Source: Cristatella mucedo
Taxonomy: Eukaryota > Bryozoa > Phylactolaemata > Cristatellidae
Assembly: GCA_009760855.2 (NCBI GenBank)
Contig: WPIO01000102.1
Coordinates: 1,054,001 to 1,118,000, forward strand
Reading direction: 5' to 3'
Length of the DNA stretch: 64,000 nucleotides
Under the pieces are notes generated by a model. The model had not been told where the DNA came from. It did no database searches and was given only the letters and a program-made list of their open reading frames with translations. Numbering within the stretch: the stretch's first letter is position 1; each line of letters opens with the position of its first letter. Made by a program: the position numbers and the translations under genes. Positions 35,438-45,534 of this stretch are shown one piece after another.

Positions 35438-35941
35438 TTAATTTTCTAAAAAGTCTAATATTTTTTCACAGTTTGTTTTGGCGGAAATGGAGGCCAAAAT
35501 TGCCATTTGTGAGGCAATAGTTATTGTGGCAATCCAGTAGTAATTTCCTTCTGCCTTGCCCATTAACAACAAAAAAGATGTTAGAATAATTAAAATTAAA
35601 GCAACTGTAGCGGGAATGATTAGCAGTAAAAACTTATATAAATTTTCAATATCAGATATATTCATTTTTTTTACAATAGAGTAATAAGTATCCAAAATTG
35701 CAAGGGTAAGATTTTTATGCTCTTTAGATTGTGAGTTTTTACGATATGCAGCCAACAGAATATGTATTTTTGTATATCCAACTATAATCAAAGAACCTAT
35801 CACGGCAGTTATTGCCAATAAAGAAGAGCTGCCAAACCAGCCAACCAAAATCATCATAACAAAAGTGTTAAGAGTGGCGAGTCTGGAGTTTTTTATTTCA
35901 AGCCAGCCAATTGTTGCCGCCGCTGTTGCTAGTTTTGTCAT
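35438..35941 (-). CDS. small multi-span membrane protein beside the cytochrome
   Basis: Unrecognised 167-residue protein, ATG at 35941, with about four hydrophobic segments (TFVMMILVGWFGSSSLL, VIGSLIIVGYTKIHILLAA, LLLIIPATVALILIILTSFLLL, YWIATITIASQMAIL). It precedes the bd-like cytochrome on the same strand with a 13-base gap, so it may be its partner subunit. No haem-binding motif is apparent. Confidence 0.6.
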   Translation of the reverse strand: MTKLATAAATIGWLEIKNSRLATLNTFVMMILVGWFGSSSLLAITAVIGSLIIVGYTKIHILLAAYRKNSQSKEHKNLTLAILDTYYSIVKKMNISDIENLYKFLLLIIPATVALILIILTSFLLLMGKAEGNYYWIATITIASQMAILASISAKTNCEKILDFLEN

Positions 35942-36206
35942 AATTCAAAAAATTATTTCTTTATAATGCAAAAAAGTGCTTAAATTTGATTCAGTTAATT
36001 TTTATTGTCAACAGGCTATAATTAAAGTTTTTACTAATTAGATTTTATTCGCGAAATTAAAGGATATTTTTTTTAGTGCATTTTTATTGATAAAAATTAT
36101 TGCTTTTTATGGTAAAGCTTTTCTGAAGTACGACTGTATTGATCATCTCTGCGGCTTTGCTGCTGTTCGTGGTTGTGTAATTTTCTTATTTAATCAATTA
36201 TTGTTG

Positions 36207-38963
36207 ATGCTTTTTGACGATAGAAATCCAGAAAAAGGTGTCGTTGGCGTTTCGATAGAAAAAGAAATGCAAAAATCTTACCTTGAATACGCAATGAGCG
36301 TAATTGTATCAAGGGCAATTCCCGATGTGCGCGATGGCTTAAAGCCAGTACAAAGGCGTATTTTATATTCAATGTATGAAAATAGCTTTTTTCATAACCG
36401 TGCGTATAAAAAGTCTGCCAGAGTGGTGGGTGAGGTTATTAGTAAATATCACCCCCATGGAGACGTGGCAATTTATGAGGCATTGGTTGGTTTGGCTCAA
36501 GATTTTAGCACCGGCGAGCCCTTGGTTGATGGACAGGGTAATTTTGGATCTATTGATGACGATCCGCCTGCGGCGATGCGTTATACAGAGGTTCGTTTAA
36601 AGAAACTAGCAGAAACATTATTGGAAGATATTGATAAAAATACAGTAGAATGGCGAGATAATTATGATGGATCAGAGCGTGAGCCTTGCATTTTGCCCGC
36701 AGCCTTTCCCAATATATTGGTTAATGGTAGCGAGGGTATTGCTGTGGGAATGGCAACAAATATTCCGCCGCACAACTTGGGAGAGGTTATTTTAGCTTGT
36801 CAGGCTTATATTAAAAACGGCAGCTTGACTGTGCCGGAGTTATTGCAGATTATGCCTGCTCCAGATTTTCCAACTGGTGCCACCATTATTAATGGCTCTG
36901 GTGCTTCTAGTGCCATGATTAATGGTCGTGGATCGGTAATGATGCGCGGAAAGGCTCATTTTGAAGAGCTAAAAGGCGGTAGAGAGGCTATCATTATTAC
37001 AGAAATACCATATCAGGTAATTAAATCTCGCTTGATTGAAAAAATAGCGGAGCTAGTTAAGGAAAAAAGATTAGAAGGAATATCAAATGTGCGAGACGAA
37101 TCAAGTCGTCAAGGTATGCGTATAGTTGTGGAAATAAAGCGAGATAGTTCTTCAGAGATAGTGTTAAACAATCTATACCAACACACATCATTGCAGTCTT
37201 CTTTTGCAATAAATTGCTTGGTGTTAAATGGAAATATGCCTCAACAGATGGGTGCATTAGATATTATAAAAACCTTTGTTTCTTTTAGAGAAAAAACAAT
37301 CACAGCCAGATTGGTATATCTTTTAGGCAAGGCGCGCGATAGGGCTCATGTTGTGTTGGGCTTGCGGGTTGCTGTTGATTCAATTGACAAAATAATTTCC
37401 ATAATTCGGCAGTCGGCAGATACATCAGAGGCAAGGCAAAAATTATTAGCAGAATATTGGCCTGCCAGTTCGGAAGTTGTGCGACTGATGGATTTGGTTG
37501 AGGATAAAAACAACGAAGTAATAGATGGTAAATTTCGTTTTACAGAAGAGCAGGTGAAGTCCATTTTGGAAATGAGGCTTTCAAAGCTAACTGGCTTAGA
37601 GCGCGAAAAAATTGACGCAGAATTAACAGAATTAGGTAAGGACATAGCCTATCATCTAGATATTCTCTCCAACAGAGAAAAATTAATGGCAATTATGTCG
37701 GAGGAGTTGCAAAAAATATACGATGAATTTGCTGGCCCTCGAAGAACAAATATTGAAAATATCGAAGGGGACGTAACCATGGAGGATCTTATAGAGAAGG
37801 AAGACATGTTGGTTATGGTCACTCGCAATGGATACATTAAACGCAATGCCGTAGATCAATATAATGCTCAACGCAGGGGAGGTAAGGGTAAATTTGGCAT
37901 TCAAACCAACGACGACGACGATGTTGTGGAGGTTTTGGTTAGCAATACTCACTCTCATATATTATTTTTCTCAGATCGCGGAAAGGTTTACAGAGTTAAA
38001 ACCTATACCATTCCTCTGGGTAGCAATCAGGCAAAGGGTAGGGCGATAGTTAATCTAGTGCCAGTGGAGCCCGGAGATCGTATAACTAATTTTTTGGTTT
38101 TGCCGGAAGACAGGGCGGCTTGGGATAAATATCATTTAGTTTTTGCAACAAAAAAAGGCAATGTTCGTCGTAGCGATATTGCTGATTTTGCCAATATAAA
38201 TGCAAACGGCAAAATTGCAATCAGGCTAGATGAAGATGATTTTTTAGTTGGAGTTCGTTTGGCGGAACATAATGCCAATGTTATGCTTGCAACAAAAAAG
38301 GGCATGGTAATCAGATTTGAAATGGAGGATTTGCGTATCATAAAAAGCAGAACTTCCGATGGAGTAAGGGGCATAAACTTAGCAAAAGAAGATTGTGTTA
38401 TTGCTCTTTGTATTTTAGAAAACAATGAAAACAATGTTGAAATTAAAGATCAATACCTTTCCCTCCCATTAGATATTAGAGTTGGCTTTAAAACCTCCAC
38501 TTTGGCGGAAATAGAATCTGGTTTGATGGAGTTGCAAAATGGTGGCGCGGAAATTAAATTAACTCCAGAGCAGGTTGCTTCTCTGTGTTCTCAGGAGCAG
38601 TTTATTTTAACCATAAACGAGAACGGATTTGGAAAAAGAACCTCATCTTACGAGTATAGAATTACTGGAAGGGCTGGAAAGGGAGTGATTAACATGGATG
38701 TTTCTCGTGGCGATATTTTGGCTTCTTTTTTGGCATACGATAATGATGATTTGGTCTTGGTTAGCTCCTCTGGAAAGGTAATTCGCTGCTCTGCTTCAAG
38801 TATTTCTATTATAGGCAGAAATACCAAGGGAGTGAAGGTGTTAACCTTGGAGGATGGTGAAAAAGTTGCCTCTGTTGCCAAGGTTGGTCGTCAGCCAAAA
38901 ATGCCTTTGGAAGAAGGAGAGGAGTCTCAACCTGAGATTGCGGCTCAAGACACATTATTGTAA
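36207..38963 (+). CDS. gyrA: DNA gyrase subunit A
   Basis: Breakage-reunion subunit of DNA gyrase. From the ATG at 36207 it has 918 residues; 40 codons of upstream open frame are not family-like. It begins [37 protein letters not shown], with the catalytic Tyr in [10 protein letters not shown]. The GyrA box QRRGGKG near residue 557 identifies GyrA over ParC. In the quinolone region the sequence is [12 protein letters not shown]: the position equal to E. coli Ser83 is Val and that equal to Asp87 is Glu. It ends in an acidic tail. Confidence 0.96.
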   Translation: MLFDDRNPEKGVVGVSIEKEMQKSYLEYAMSVIVSRAIPDVRDGLKPVQRRILYSMYENSFFHNRAYKKSARVVGEVISKYHPHGDVAIYEALVGLAQDFSTGEPLVDGQGNFGSIDDDPPAAMRYTEVRLKKLAETLLEDIDKNTVEWRDNYDGSEREPCILPAAFPNILVNGSEGIAVGMATNIPPHNLGEVILACQAYIKNGSLTVPELLQIMPAPDFPTGATIINGSGASSAMINGRGSVMMRGKAHFEELKGGREAIIITEIPYQVIKSRLIEKIAELVKEKRLEGISNVRDESSRQGMRIVVEIKRDSSSEIVLNNLYQHTSLQSSFAINCLVLNGNMPQQMGALDIIKTFVSFREKTITARLVYLLGKARDRAHVVLGLRVAVDSIDKIISIIRQSADTSEARQKLLAEYWPASSEVVRLMDLVEDKNNEVIDGKFRFTEEQVKSILEMRLSKLTGLEREKIDAELTELGKDIAYHLDILSNREKLMAIMSEELQKIYDEFAGPRRTNIENIEGDVTMEDLIEKEDMLVMVTRNGYIKRNAVDQYNAQRRGGKGKFGIQTNDDDDVVEVLVSNTHSHILFFSDRGKVYRVKTYTIPLGSNQAKGRAIVNLVPVEPGDRITNFLVLPEDRAAWDKYHLVFATKKGNVRRSDIADFANINANGKIAIRLDEDDFLVGVRLAEHNANVMLATKKGMVIRFEMEDLRIIKSRTSDGVRGINLAKEDCVIALCILENNENNVEIKDQYLSLPLDIRVGFKTSTLAEIESGLMELQNGGAEIKLTPEQVASLCSQEQFILTINENGFGKRTSSYEYRITGRAGKGVINMDVSRGDILASFLAYDNDDLVLVSSSGKVIRCSASSISIIGRNTKGVKVLTLEDGEKVASVAKVGRQPKMPLEEGEESQPEIAAQDTLL

Positions 38964-38978
38964 TATTGTTAAATTGCT

Positions 38979-39311
38979 ATGTACGATAATAATAATATTT
39001 TTGCAAAGATAATCAGAAAAGAAGCTCCAGCAAAAATAGTTTTTGAGAATGATAAAGTTTTAGCTTTTCATACCATAGAGCCAAAAGCCGATGTGCATGT
39101 ATTGATTGTTCCAAAGGGCGAATATGTTGCCTTTCAAGATTTTGTTCGCAATGCGCCATCTGAAGTAATATCTAGTTTTTTTTGCACCATAGATGAGATT
39201 GCAGTTTTGCTTAATATTGCAAAATCTTACAGATTGGTTACCAATCATGGCAAGCAAATGAATCAGGAAGTGCCACATTTTCACATGCATTTAATGCACA
39301 ATTATTCTTGA
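38979..39311 (+). CDS. HIT-family nucleotide hydrolase
   Basis: Small histidine-triad protein, 110 residues, of the HinT type that hydrolyses nucleoside phosphoramidates. The triad is HFHMHLM near residues 99-105. The start IFAKIIRKEAPAKIVFENDKVLAF is characteristic, as is DVHVLIVPKGEY. It starts 15 bases after gyrA. Confidence 0.93.
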   Translation: MYDNNNIFAKIIRKEAPAKIVFENDKVLAFHTIEPKADVHVLIVPKGEYVAFQDFVRNAPSEVISSFFCTIDEIAVLLNIAKSYRLVTNHGKQMNQEVPHFHMHLMHNYS

Positions 39312-39386
39312 TGCTATCTGTAGATTTTTTGTTGCAAATAAGCAACGTTGTTTTGATATGGTTGTAAAATATTAAAGCCTCTGATT

Positions 39387-40658
39387 ATGTCCAATAGCGG
39401 AAAATTATATAATAGTCCTTTTAAAAATAAGGTTGTAAATTGGATAGATTCAAGATTGCCGATATTGAGTTTTGCTCGTGAACATCTTGGTCGCTTTCAA
39501 ACACCAAAAAACCTTAATTATGCTTGGAATTTTGGATCTTTGGCAGCTTTAGCTTTGGCAATTCAAATCATCACGGGAATTTTTTTGGCCATGCACTATA
39601 CTCCCCATGCAACAATGGCATTTAATTCTGTTGAGCACATAATGCGTGATGTTAATTATGGCTGGTTGCTGCGCTATATGCATGCAGTTGGAGCCTCAAT
39701 GTTCATGGCAGTTGTTTATGTTCATATTGCTCGTGGATTGTATTATGGGTCATATAAATCGCCGCGAGAGATTTTATGGATGCTTGGTGTTGTGATATTT
39801 TTAATAATGGTTATTACTGCCTTTATGGGATATATTTTGCCTTGGGGTCAGATGAGTTTTTGGGGCGCTACCGTTATTACTAATATGTTTTCCGCCGTGC
39901 CATTGGTTGGTGACTATATTACAACTTTTTTATGGGGAGGATATTCTGTTGACAACCCGACATTGAATCGTTTTTTTGCCTTGCATTATCTTATGCCTTT
40001 TATTTTGTGTGTAATTGTGTTTTTGCATATTGTTGCGTTGCATGTTCCTGGCAATAACAATCCAGCTGGCGTAGAGGTGCAAACTGCAAAAGATACAGTG
40101 CCATTTCATCCATACTATACTGTGAAGGATATGTTTGGTTTTTCTGCTTTTTTAATAATTTATTGTTATTTTATCTTTTTTGAGCCCAATGCTTTGGGGC
40201 ATCCAGATAACTACATTCCAGCAAATCCTCTCAGCACTCCGCCACATATTGTTCCTGAATGGTATTTTTTAATTTTTTATTCCATATTGCGAGCTGTTCC
40301 CAGTAAGCTGGGTGGCGTTATTGCAATGATTTCCGCTATAGCAATTTTATTTTTTCTACCTTATCTAGATAAGCATCCAGTAAAAAGCGGCAAATATCGT
40401 CCGGTGTTCAAAAAAATATATTGGTTATTTATATTGGATTGTTTCTTTTTGGTTTGGCTTGGTGGCAAGCCAGCAGAGGGTCTTTATGTTTGGCTTGCAA
40501 GGTTAGGTTTATTTATTTATTTTGGATATTTTCTGCTCGTATTGCCATTGCTTTCAAAAAAAGAAAAGGCTTTGCCCTTGCCAGACTCTATCGATGCACA
40601 CTATACTGCCGCTAAAAGTCGTAGATTGTTAAAAAAATCTTTGTCCAAAAATGTCTAA
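39387..40658 (+). CDS. petB: cytochrome b of the bc1 complex
   Basis: Quinol-oxidising cytochrome b subunit of complex III, 423 residues with eight expected membrane helices. The haem-ligand histidines are in [20 protein letters not shown] and [22 protein letters not shown]. The Qo-site motif [13 protein letters not shown] lies near residue 290, and [19 protein letters not shown] is also conserved. The Rieske and cytochrome c1 genes that usually flank it are not in view, so the operon has been split. The 3' end overlaps the next gene by eight bases. Confidence 0.96.
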   Translation: MSNSGKLYNSPFKNKVVNWIDSRLPILSFAREHLGRFQTPKNLNYAWNFGSLAALALAIQIITGIFLAMHYTPHATMAFNSVEHIMRDVNYGWLLRYMHAVGASMFMAVVYVHIARGLYYGSYKSPREILWMLGVVIFLIMVITAFMGYILPWGQMSFWGATVITNMFSAVPLVGDYITTFLWGGYSVDNPTLNRFFALHYLMPFILCVIVFLHIVALHVPGNNNPAGVEVQTAKDTVPFHPYYTVKDMFGFSAFLIIYCYFIFFEPNALGHPDNYIPANPLSTPPHIVPEWYFLIFYSILRAVPSKLGGVIAMISAIAILFFLPYLDKHPVKSGKYRPVFKKIYWLFILDCFFLVWLGGKPAEGLYVWLARLGLFIYFGYFLLVLPLLSKKEKALPLPDSIDAHYTAAKSRRLLKKSLSKNV

Positions 40659-41379
40659 TTCAACATCGGTTCGTTACGTATTTCTAGATACAGAAACCAC
40701 AGGACTTAAAGTTGCCGAAGGTCATAGAATTTTTGACTTGGCATGCATAGAGGTTGTGGGAGATGATTCTGGCAGAAATAAAACTGGCAGATTTTTTCAG
40801 GCTTACGCTAATCCTCAAGTACCACTTTCAAAAGATTCTGCCAGTATTTGTAACATTGAAGATGCTTTTTTGCAAGACAAACCTGCCTTTTCTGAGATTG
40901 TGGATGGATTTTTGCAGTTTATCAATTACGATTCTAGCGGCAATAAGTCCCCAGCAGTATTGGTGGCTCACAATAAGAACTTTGATCTGAGTTTTTTAAA
41001 CAACGAATTAAAGTTGTTAAATTTACCAGATTTAAAAGATTTTTTAACTGTAGATACGGTTAAAATTGCTAAGAAAAAGTTTCCAGATAAGATGGCAAAT
41101 TTAAATAATCTGTGCAAGATACATGGTTTAGATTTGGCCGATAGAGATGCAAATGGACATGGAGCACTAAGAGATACGGAGCTTTTGGTGGATTTGTTTT
41201 TATTAATGTGTGCTAATGACAGTAACGACTATATATTAAACATAGACAAAGCCGAGCAGATTTTTTTTGGCATCAACAAACGCCCAATTGTTCTGCCAGT
41301 TCGATTTTTTACAATAACTGAAACAGAAATGGAGACACACTCAAGCTTGCTAAGTGCTTTAGGTGCGACTAATTGGTAG
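40651..41379 (+). CDS. dnaQ: DNA polymerase III epsilon-type 3'-5' exonuclease
   Basis: DEDDh exonuclease, 242 residues, the proofreading subunit of the replicase. Motif Exo I is FLDTETTGL near residue 11, Exo [14 protein letters not shown] near 106, and Exo [17 protein letters not shown] near 170, which contains the His and the last Asp. It overlaps petB by eight bases. dnaN follows after a 267-bp gap with only a doubtful frame in it. A general DEDDh nuclease role is an alternative, though length and motifs favour DnaQ. Confidence 0.9.
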   Translation: MSNSTSVRYVFLDTETTGLKVAEGHRIFDLACIEVVGDDSGRNKTGRFFQAYANPQVPLSKDSASICNIEDAFLQDKPAFSEIVDGFLQFINYDSSGNKSPAVLVAHNKNFDLSFLNNELKLLNLPDLKDFLTVDTVKIAKKKFPDKMANLNNLCKIHGLDLADRDANGHGALRDTELLVDLFLLMCANDSNDYILNIDKAEQIFFGINKRPIVLPVRFFTITETEMETHSSLLSALGATNW

Positions 41380-41646
41380 CATTTAGGATTGTTATTTATA
41401 CACTCTCGGCTCTTTTGTGTTTAAGACTTTATAACTCCTTCTTTGTTGAAATTTTCAACATAATGATATATGGTAATGTGCGGGGCGGTTGTAGTTTTGC
41501 GTCGAGGTTGGCTAAAAGTAAAAAATTCTTGACAATAAAAGGATCGGTCGCAAGTACGAGTTCGATTTTTTGGCTACATTATGTGTTTTGTTTAAGAAGT
41601 TGTTTTGAGCCTGATAGTTTATTTTTTTTGTTATTTTTAACGAATT

Positions 41647-42780
41647 ATGAAGTTTGCCATTGCGAAGAATATAATACAAAAAGCACTACAAAATGTAAGC
41701 GTTGCGGTTGGTTTTAAATCCACAGTGCAAATTTTGTCATGTGTTAGAGTTGTGGCAAAAGATGGAGTCGTTTCTGTGGTGGGAACAAATCTTGAAACAG
41801 AGGCAAGAGATAGCTTTTCTTGCGAAATAGAACGCGAAGGAACTGTTGCAATCCCAATGAGTACTCTTTTTGAGATAATTAAAAGAATGCCAAATGATGC
41901 AATGCTAAGTGTGGAGGCTGTTTCTTCCGGAACTGCTGGTGCCATAAAGGTGCTGTTAAAAACTCTTACCAGCTCCTTCGAGGTCGTTTCTCTTTCTGGA
42001 GATGACTTTCCTGATGTTTTGGGAGATAATTTCGAGCTATCCATGAATTTGACTTCAAGGTCTGTATTGGATTTAATTAGAAATACCAGCTTTTCAATTT
42101 CCAATAATCCAGATAGATATAATTTAAACGGGTTATTATTGCATACCTCGTCTGATGAGGGTGTGAATTATTTATATGCAGTTTCTACCGATGGTCACAG
42201 GCTTTCTGTTGCTCGTTCTGTTTGCGATGCTGATGTAAGTTTGGTTAATAAGATTGTTCCACGCAAATCGGTTGTGGAAATGGTAAAATTACTTGCAGCA
42301 AACGAGCAATGCATTGTGCGATTCTCTGGTAATAAAGTTAGTATTTTGGTTGGAACGATATCATTTACTTCTAAATTATTAGACAGTGACTTTCCTGACT
42401 ATAAAAGAGTTGTGCCAAAAAATAATGATAAGATTGTGGATGTAAATAAGTCAGCTCTGTTGGGTGCTTTAAACAGAGTTGCAGTAATTCACGAGTTAAG
42501 GGGTACAAAGGGTGTACGTTTGACAATTTCTTCGGAAAACTTAGAGATAGCTGCAGTTAATCCTTCCGGAGACACAGCATCCGAAACTGTGGCCTGCACT
42601 CTTGCTGGTGCCGATAAAATAGAAGTTTCATATAATCCGCAGTTTATAATAGATATATTAAATGCTGTAGAGGGTGATGTTGTTCAGATGGTTTTTATGG
42701 ATTCAATGACTCCAGTTATTTTGAAGTCACCAAAAGATCAAAATGCTTACTATGTTGTTATGCCAATTAAAATAGCTTAG
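41647..42780 (+). CDS. dnaN: DNA polymerase III beta sliding clamp
   Basis: Ring-shaped processivity clamp, 377 residues, three similar domains. It begins MKFAIAKNIIQKALQNVSVAV; domain blocks include SVVGTNLETEARDSF, YLYAVSTDGHRLSV, DFPDYKRVVP and the C-terminal end DQNAYYVVMPIKI. ATG at 41647. A hypothetical membrane-anchored protein starts 10 bases downstream. Confidence 0.96.
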   Translation: MKFAIAKNIIQKALQNVSVAVGFKSTVQILSCVRVVAKDGVVSVVGTNLETEARDSFSCEIEREGTVAIPMSTLFEIIKRMPNDAMLSVEAVSSGTAGAIKVLLKTLTSSFEVVSLSGDDFPDVLGDNFELSMNLTSRSVLDLIRNTSFSISNNPDRYNLNGLLLHTSSDEGVNYLYAVSTDGHRLSVARSVCDADVSLVNKIVPRKSVVEMVKLLAANEQCIVRFSGNKVSILVGTISFTSKLLDSDFPDYKRVVPKNNDKIVDVNKSALLGALNRVAVIHELRGTKGVRLTISSENLEIAAVNPSGDTASETVACTLAGADKIEVSYNPQFIIDILNAVEGDVVQMVFMDSMTPVILKSPKDQNAYYVVMPIKIA

Positions 42781-42790
42781 GTTTTTTTTT

Positions 42791-43822
42791 ATGGCGCTTT
42801 ATATTTCTGCATTAAGATTTTTGCGCCGATACAGATGGTTTTTGTTAACATTGGCCTTGCTTGCTGGCTGTGCTTCTGTTTTTTTTCTTTATCAGGGAAG
42901 AAAGGATAAATATATTTATTCTTTGATTGGCTCTACTCTGGAATCTCATGGAGTCTCGTTCGATAAAATTGTGCACGAGAAGGGAAAAATTGTAATCATA
43001 AATGCAAAAACACAGGTTTTAAACAGTATTGACTTTTTTGTGCCAAAGTTGTTGATGGATTTAAAGCGTCTTTCTGATACTTCCATAAAAATAAGTTTTT
43101 TTGTAACAGATCTAATGGTTGGTGGCAGTTCTACCGGAAATGGCAGATTGAAAATTTCCTATAAATCAATGCCAAAAATAGAAGTTGTTGTTTTGGATAA
43201 TGCAATTGATAGTTTAAGTTATATCGATCAAGGTGCAAGTATTGTTACAGAAAAAGACTTAAAACATGTTAGTGATTTGCGTTATTTGCACTTTGATTTT
43301 GTTAAGAAAAAAGAGCAATATGGTTCTACTAAAAAAATATCCATGAAGGCAGAAATTAAGTCTGGATCTGATGTTGTGAATGCAGAAAATACTAATCTTC
43401 TTTCTTTTATTGGTGATGAAAAAATAGATTTCGATTTACATATCGATGCATCAAAGCCGCAGATTCCAATTGTTTTTAGTTCTCATAATTATAATCATAT
43501 ATTTTCCGTTGCCACTGATGGTAAATTGGTTTCTGGTAAATTTGACGCAAATATAAAGATAAAATCTTATCGCGATATGTTAGATTTTATCGCAAATAAT
43601 ATGTTTGCTAAAAATGCAGTTTCTGCCAATAAAAATCAAGTTATTGGAAGTTACAATATGCAAAGATTTTATATGGTTCTTTCTAAAGTTGTGTTGCCAA
43701 AATTAAAACAACATGAGATCCATCGCTCTGCCCCAGAAGATCTTTCAATTGTGATATTTGGAGAAGGAGAAAAAATGACGGCCAACAATATTGCACTGGC
43801 GGAGTTAATGCGTAATTTTTAG
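42791..43822 (+). CDS. membrane-anchored periplasmic protein, unknown
   Basis: Unrecognised 343-residue protein with one hydrophobic N-terminal segment near residues 16-36 (FLLTLALLAGCASVFFLY), so probably anchored in the inner membrane with the remainder in the periplasm. An LAGC sequence might serve as a lipobox but lies late in the helix. The body is predicted beta-rich (KIVIINAKTQVLN, KIEVVVLDNA, KISMKAEIKSGS, PIVFSSHNYNHIFSVATDGKLV). The layout recalls DUF2125-like alphaproteobacterial proteins, without firm motif support. It lies 10 bases after dnaN and 36 before hemB. Confidence 0.6.
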   Translation: MALYISALRFLRRYRWFLLTLALLAGCASVFFLYQGRKDKYIYSLIGSTLESHGVSFDKIVHEKGKIVIINAKTQVLNSIDFFVPKLLMDLKRLSDTSIKISFFVTDLMVGGSSTGNGRLKISYKSMPKIEVVVLDNAIDSLSYIDQGASIVTEKDLKHVSDLRYLHFDFVKKKEQYGSTKKISMKAEIKSGSDVVNAENTNLLSFIGDEKIDFDLHIDASKPQIPIVFSSHNYNHIFSVATDGKLVSGKFDANIKIKSYRDMLDFIANNMFAKNAVSANKNQVIGSYNMQRFYMVLSKVVLPKLKQHEIHRSAPEDLSIVIFGEGEKMTANNIALAELMRNF

Positions 43823-43858
43823 TGTCAATATAGCGCTAAAATTAATTTATGGTTTCAA

Positions 43859-44848
43859 ATGATAAAATCTATTCGTCCAAGAAGATTGCGTCAAAGCTCT
43901 GCTGTTAGAGACCTGTGCGCTGAGAATATTTTAAACACAACAGATCTAATTCAGGCGTTTTTTTTGTGCGATGGGGTTGGCATTAAAATTGAAAGTCCTT
44001 CCATGCCATCTGCCTATACTTTTTCGTTAGATATGGCCTTGCTTTATTTAAATGAATTGATGAATTTGGGTATTTTGGCTGTGGCTATTTTTCCCGTTAT
44101 TGCAAAAGAGCTGAAAAATGAAAATGGCACACACTCTTTGGATGAAACATTGTTTCTTTATCGCGCAATTGAAGAGATAAAAAACAAATTTCCCAAGATG
44201 ATTATTATTGCCGATGTGGCGCTTGACCCCTATACTTCTCATGGTCACGATGGTTTGGTTGATGCCTATGGCAAGGTGATAAATGATGCAACTGTAAACA
44301 TTTTATCTCAACAGGCTTTGCTTTTGGCTAAATCTGGTGCAGATATTATTGCCCCTTCCGACATGATGGATGGGCGAATTGGAGCAATTAGATATTGTTT
44401 GGAAGAATCTGGTTTTGTTGAAACTATTATTATGTCTTATGCGGCAAAATACGCTTCTGGGACTTATGGACCTTTTCGGCAGGCGGTTGGTTCGGATTCT
44501 TGTTTGCGACAAAAAGATAAAAAACACTATCAGATGGATTTTCGTAATAGTAAAGAGGCTTTAACAGAAGTACATTTAGATGTGGAGCAGGGGGCAGATA
44601 TTATCTTAATTAAACCGGCCGTCTTGTATTTAGATATAATTAAATCTGTAACGGATGAGCTGTTGGTGCCAGTTTTTGCCTTTCAAGTTAGTGGAGAATA
44701 TGCTATGATTGCTGCCGCTGCGGAAAGGGGTTTGGTAAATTTGGATGATATGTTGTTGGAAAGCTTGACGGCAATTAAACGTAGCGGAGCAAGAGCCATT
44801 ATAACCTATGCTGCAGCTAGGGTGGCCAAATTATTGTGCAATTTCTAA
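43859..44848 (+). CDS. hemB: porphobilinogen synthase (delta-aminolevulinate dehydratase)
   Basis: Condenses two 5-aminolevulinates into porphobilinogen in haem synthesis. It has 329 residues. The active-site lysines are in SYAAKYASGTYGPF near residue 202 and ILIKPAVLYLDII near 257. The metal-site region reads ALDPYTSHGHDG, without the cysteines of zinc-dependent enzymes, so it belongs to the magnesium-dependent type usual in alphaproteobacteria. ATG at 43859. Confidence 0.95.
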   Translation: MIKSIRPRRLRQSSAVRDLCAENILNTTDLIQAFFLCDGVGIKIESPSMPSAYTFSLDMALLYLNELMNLGILAVAIFPVIAKELKNENGTHSLDETLFLYRAIEEIKNKFPKMIIIADVALDPYTSHGHDGLVDAYGKVINDATVNILSQQALLLAKSGADIIAPSDMMDGRIGAIRYCLEESGFVETIIMSYAAKYASGTYGPFRQAVGSDSCLRQKDKKHYQMDFRNSKEALTEVHLDVEQGADIILIKPAVLYLDIIKSVTDELLVPVFAFQVSGEYAMIAAAAERGLVNLDDMLLESLTAIKRSGARAIITYAAARVAKLLCNF

Positions 44849-44914
44849 ATAATTGTTGCTATTTATGGGGGTCTATTTTGGTTAATTTATTGTTAGTAAT
44901 TCCTTACAAATTTT

Positions 44915-45529
44915 ATGTTAAGAGCCCTGTTGATAATTTGCGTGATGATGCTTGATGGCGTTTCTATTTCCAGGGCCGATGATGTAGTGGCGGTTGTGTG
45001 TGGCAACGCAATAACAGCCTACGAAGTAGAGCAAAGGGCAAAAATATTCGCCCTTTTTAGGGGTTATGACATGAAAAATCCAGAGATAATGCAAGAGCTT
45101 AAGGGAGCCATGATAGGAATGTTGATAGATGAAGGAATTAGGATGGATTTTGTGAAAAAATCTCAAGCCACAATTAACGATTCTATTGCAGACAACGTAA
45201 TGATTGATTTTGCAAATCGTCAGGGCTATAAAGATATTGACGGCTTGAAGAAAGCCATGCGTAAATATGGCATCGACTACAGCATGATGAGACAATCTGT
45301 CATTAATGAATTTATGTGGATGGGGATTTTAAGTAATGGAGTTGCGCCGTCAATTAAATTGAATGAAGCGGAAGTGATTAGCCGCGCCAAGGCCAAGGGA
45401 ATCGTGCTGGAAGACCAGGTCGGCATGAATGACTTTAAGAATCAGCTTTTGGAAGAAAAAGTTGGACTGATGGTTAGAAAGCTAATGTCTCAAATGAAAA
45501 GATATTGTTGGATTGAAGTAATTATGTAG
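44915..45529 (+). CDS. SurA N-terminal-domain-like periplasmic chaperone
   Basis: Exported protein of 204 residues with a signal peptide at about 1-21 (LLIICVMMLDGVSISRADD). The mature part begins VVAVVCGNAITAYEVEQRAKIFAL, the usual opening of SurA-type chaperones, followed by helical segments. The parvulin PPIase domain of full-length SurA is missing, so it would act as a chaperone only. It is five bases upstream of folC. Confidence 0.75.
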   Translation: MLRALLIICVMMLDGVSISRADDVVAVVCGNAITAYEVEQRAKIFALFRGYDMKNPEIMQELKGAMIGMLIDEGIRMDFVKKSQATINDSIADNVMIDFANRQGYKDIDGLKKAMRKYGIDYSMMRQSVINEFMWMGILSNGVAPSIKLNEAEVISRAKAKGIVLEDQVGMNDFKNQLLEEKVGLMVRKLMSQMKRYCWIEVIM

Positions 45530-45534
45530 TTTTT

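Noticed and set aside
36087-36206. An N-terminal extension of GyrA
   Set aside because: The extra 40 codons are unlike the family; the ATG at 36207 gives the standard start.
41373-41717. A 114-codon ORF between dnaQ and dnaN
   Set aside because: It overlaps the first 70 bases of dnaN, has no coherent domain or hydrophobic pattern, and looks like a chance frame in T-rich DNA.
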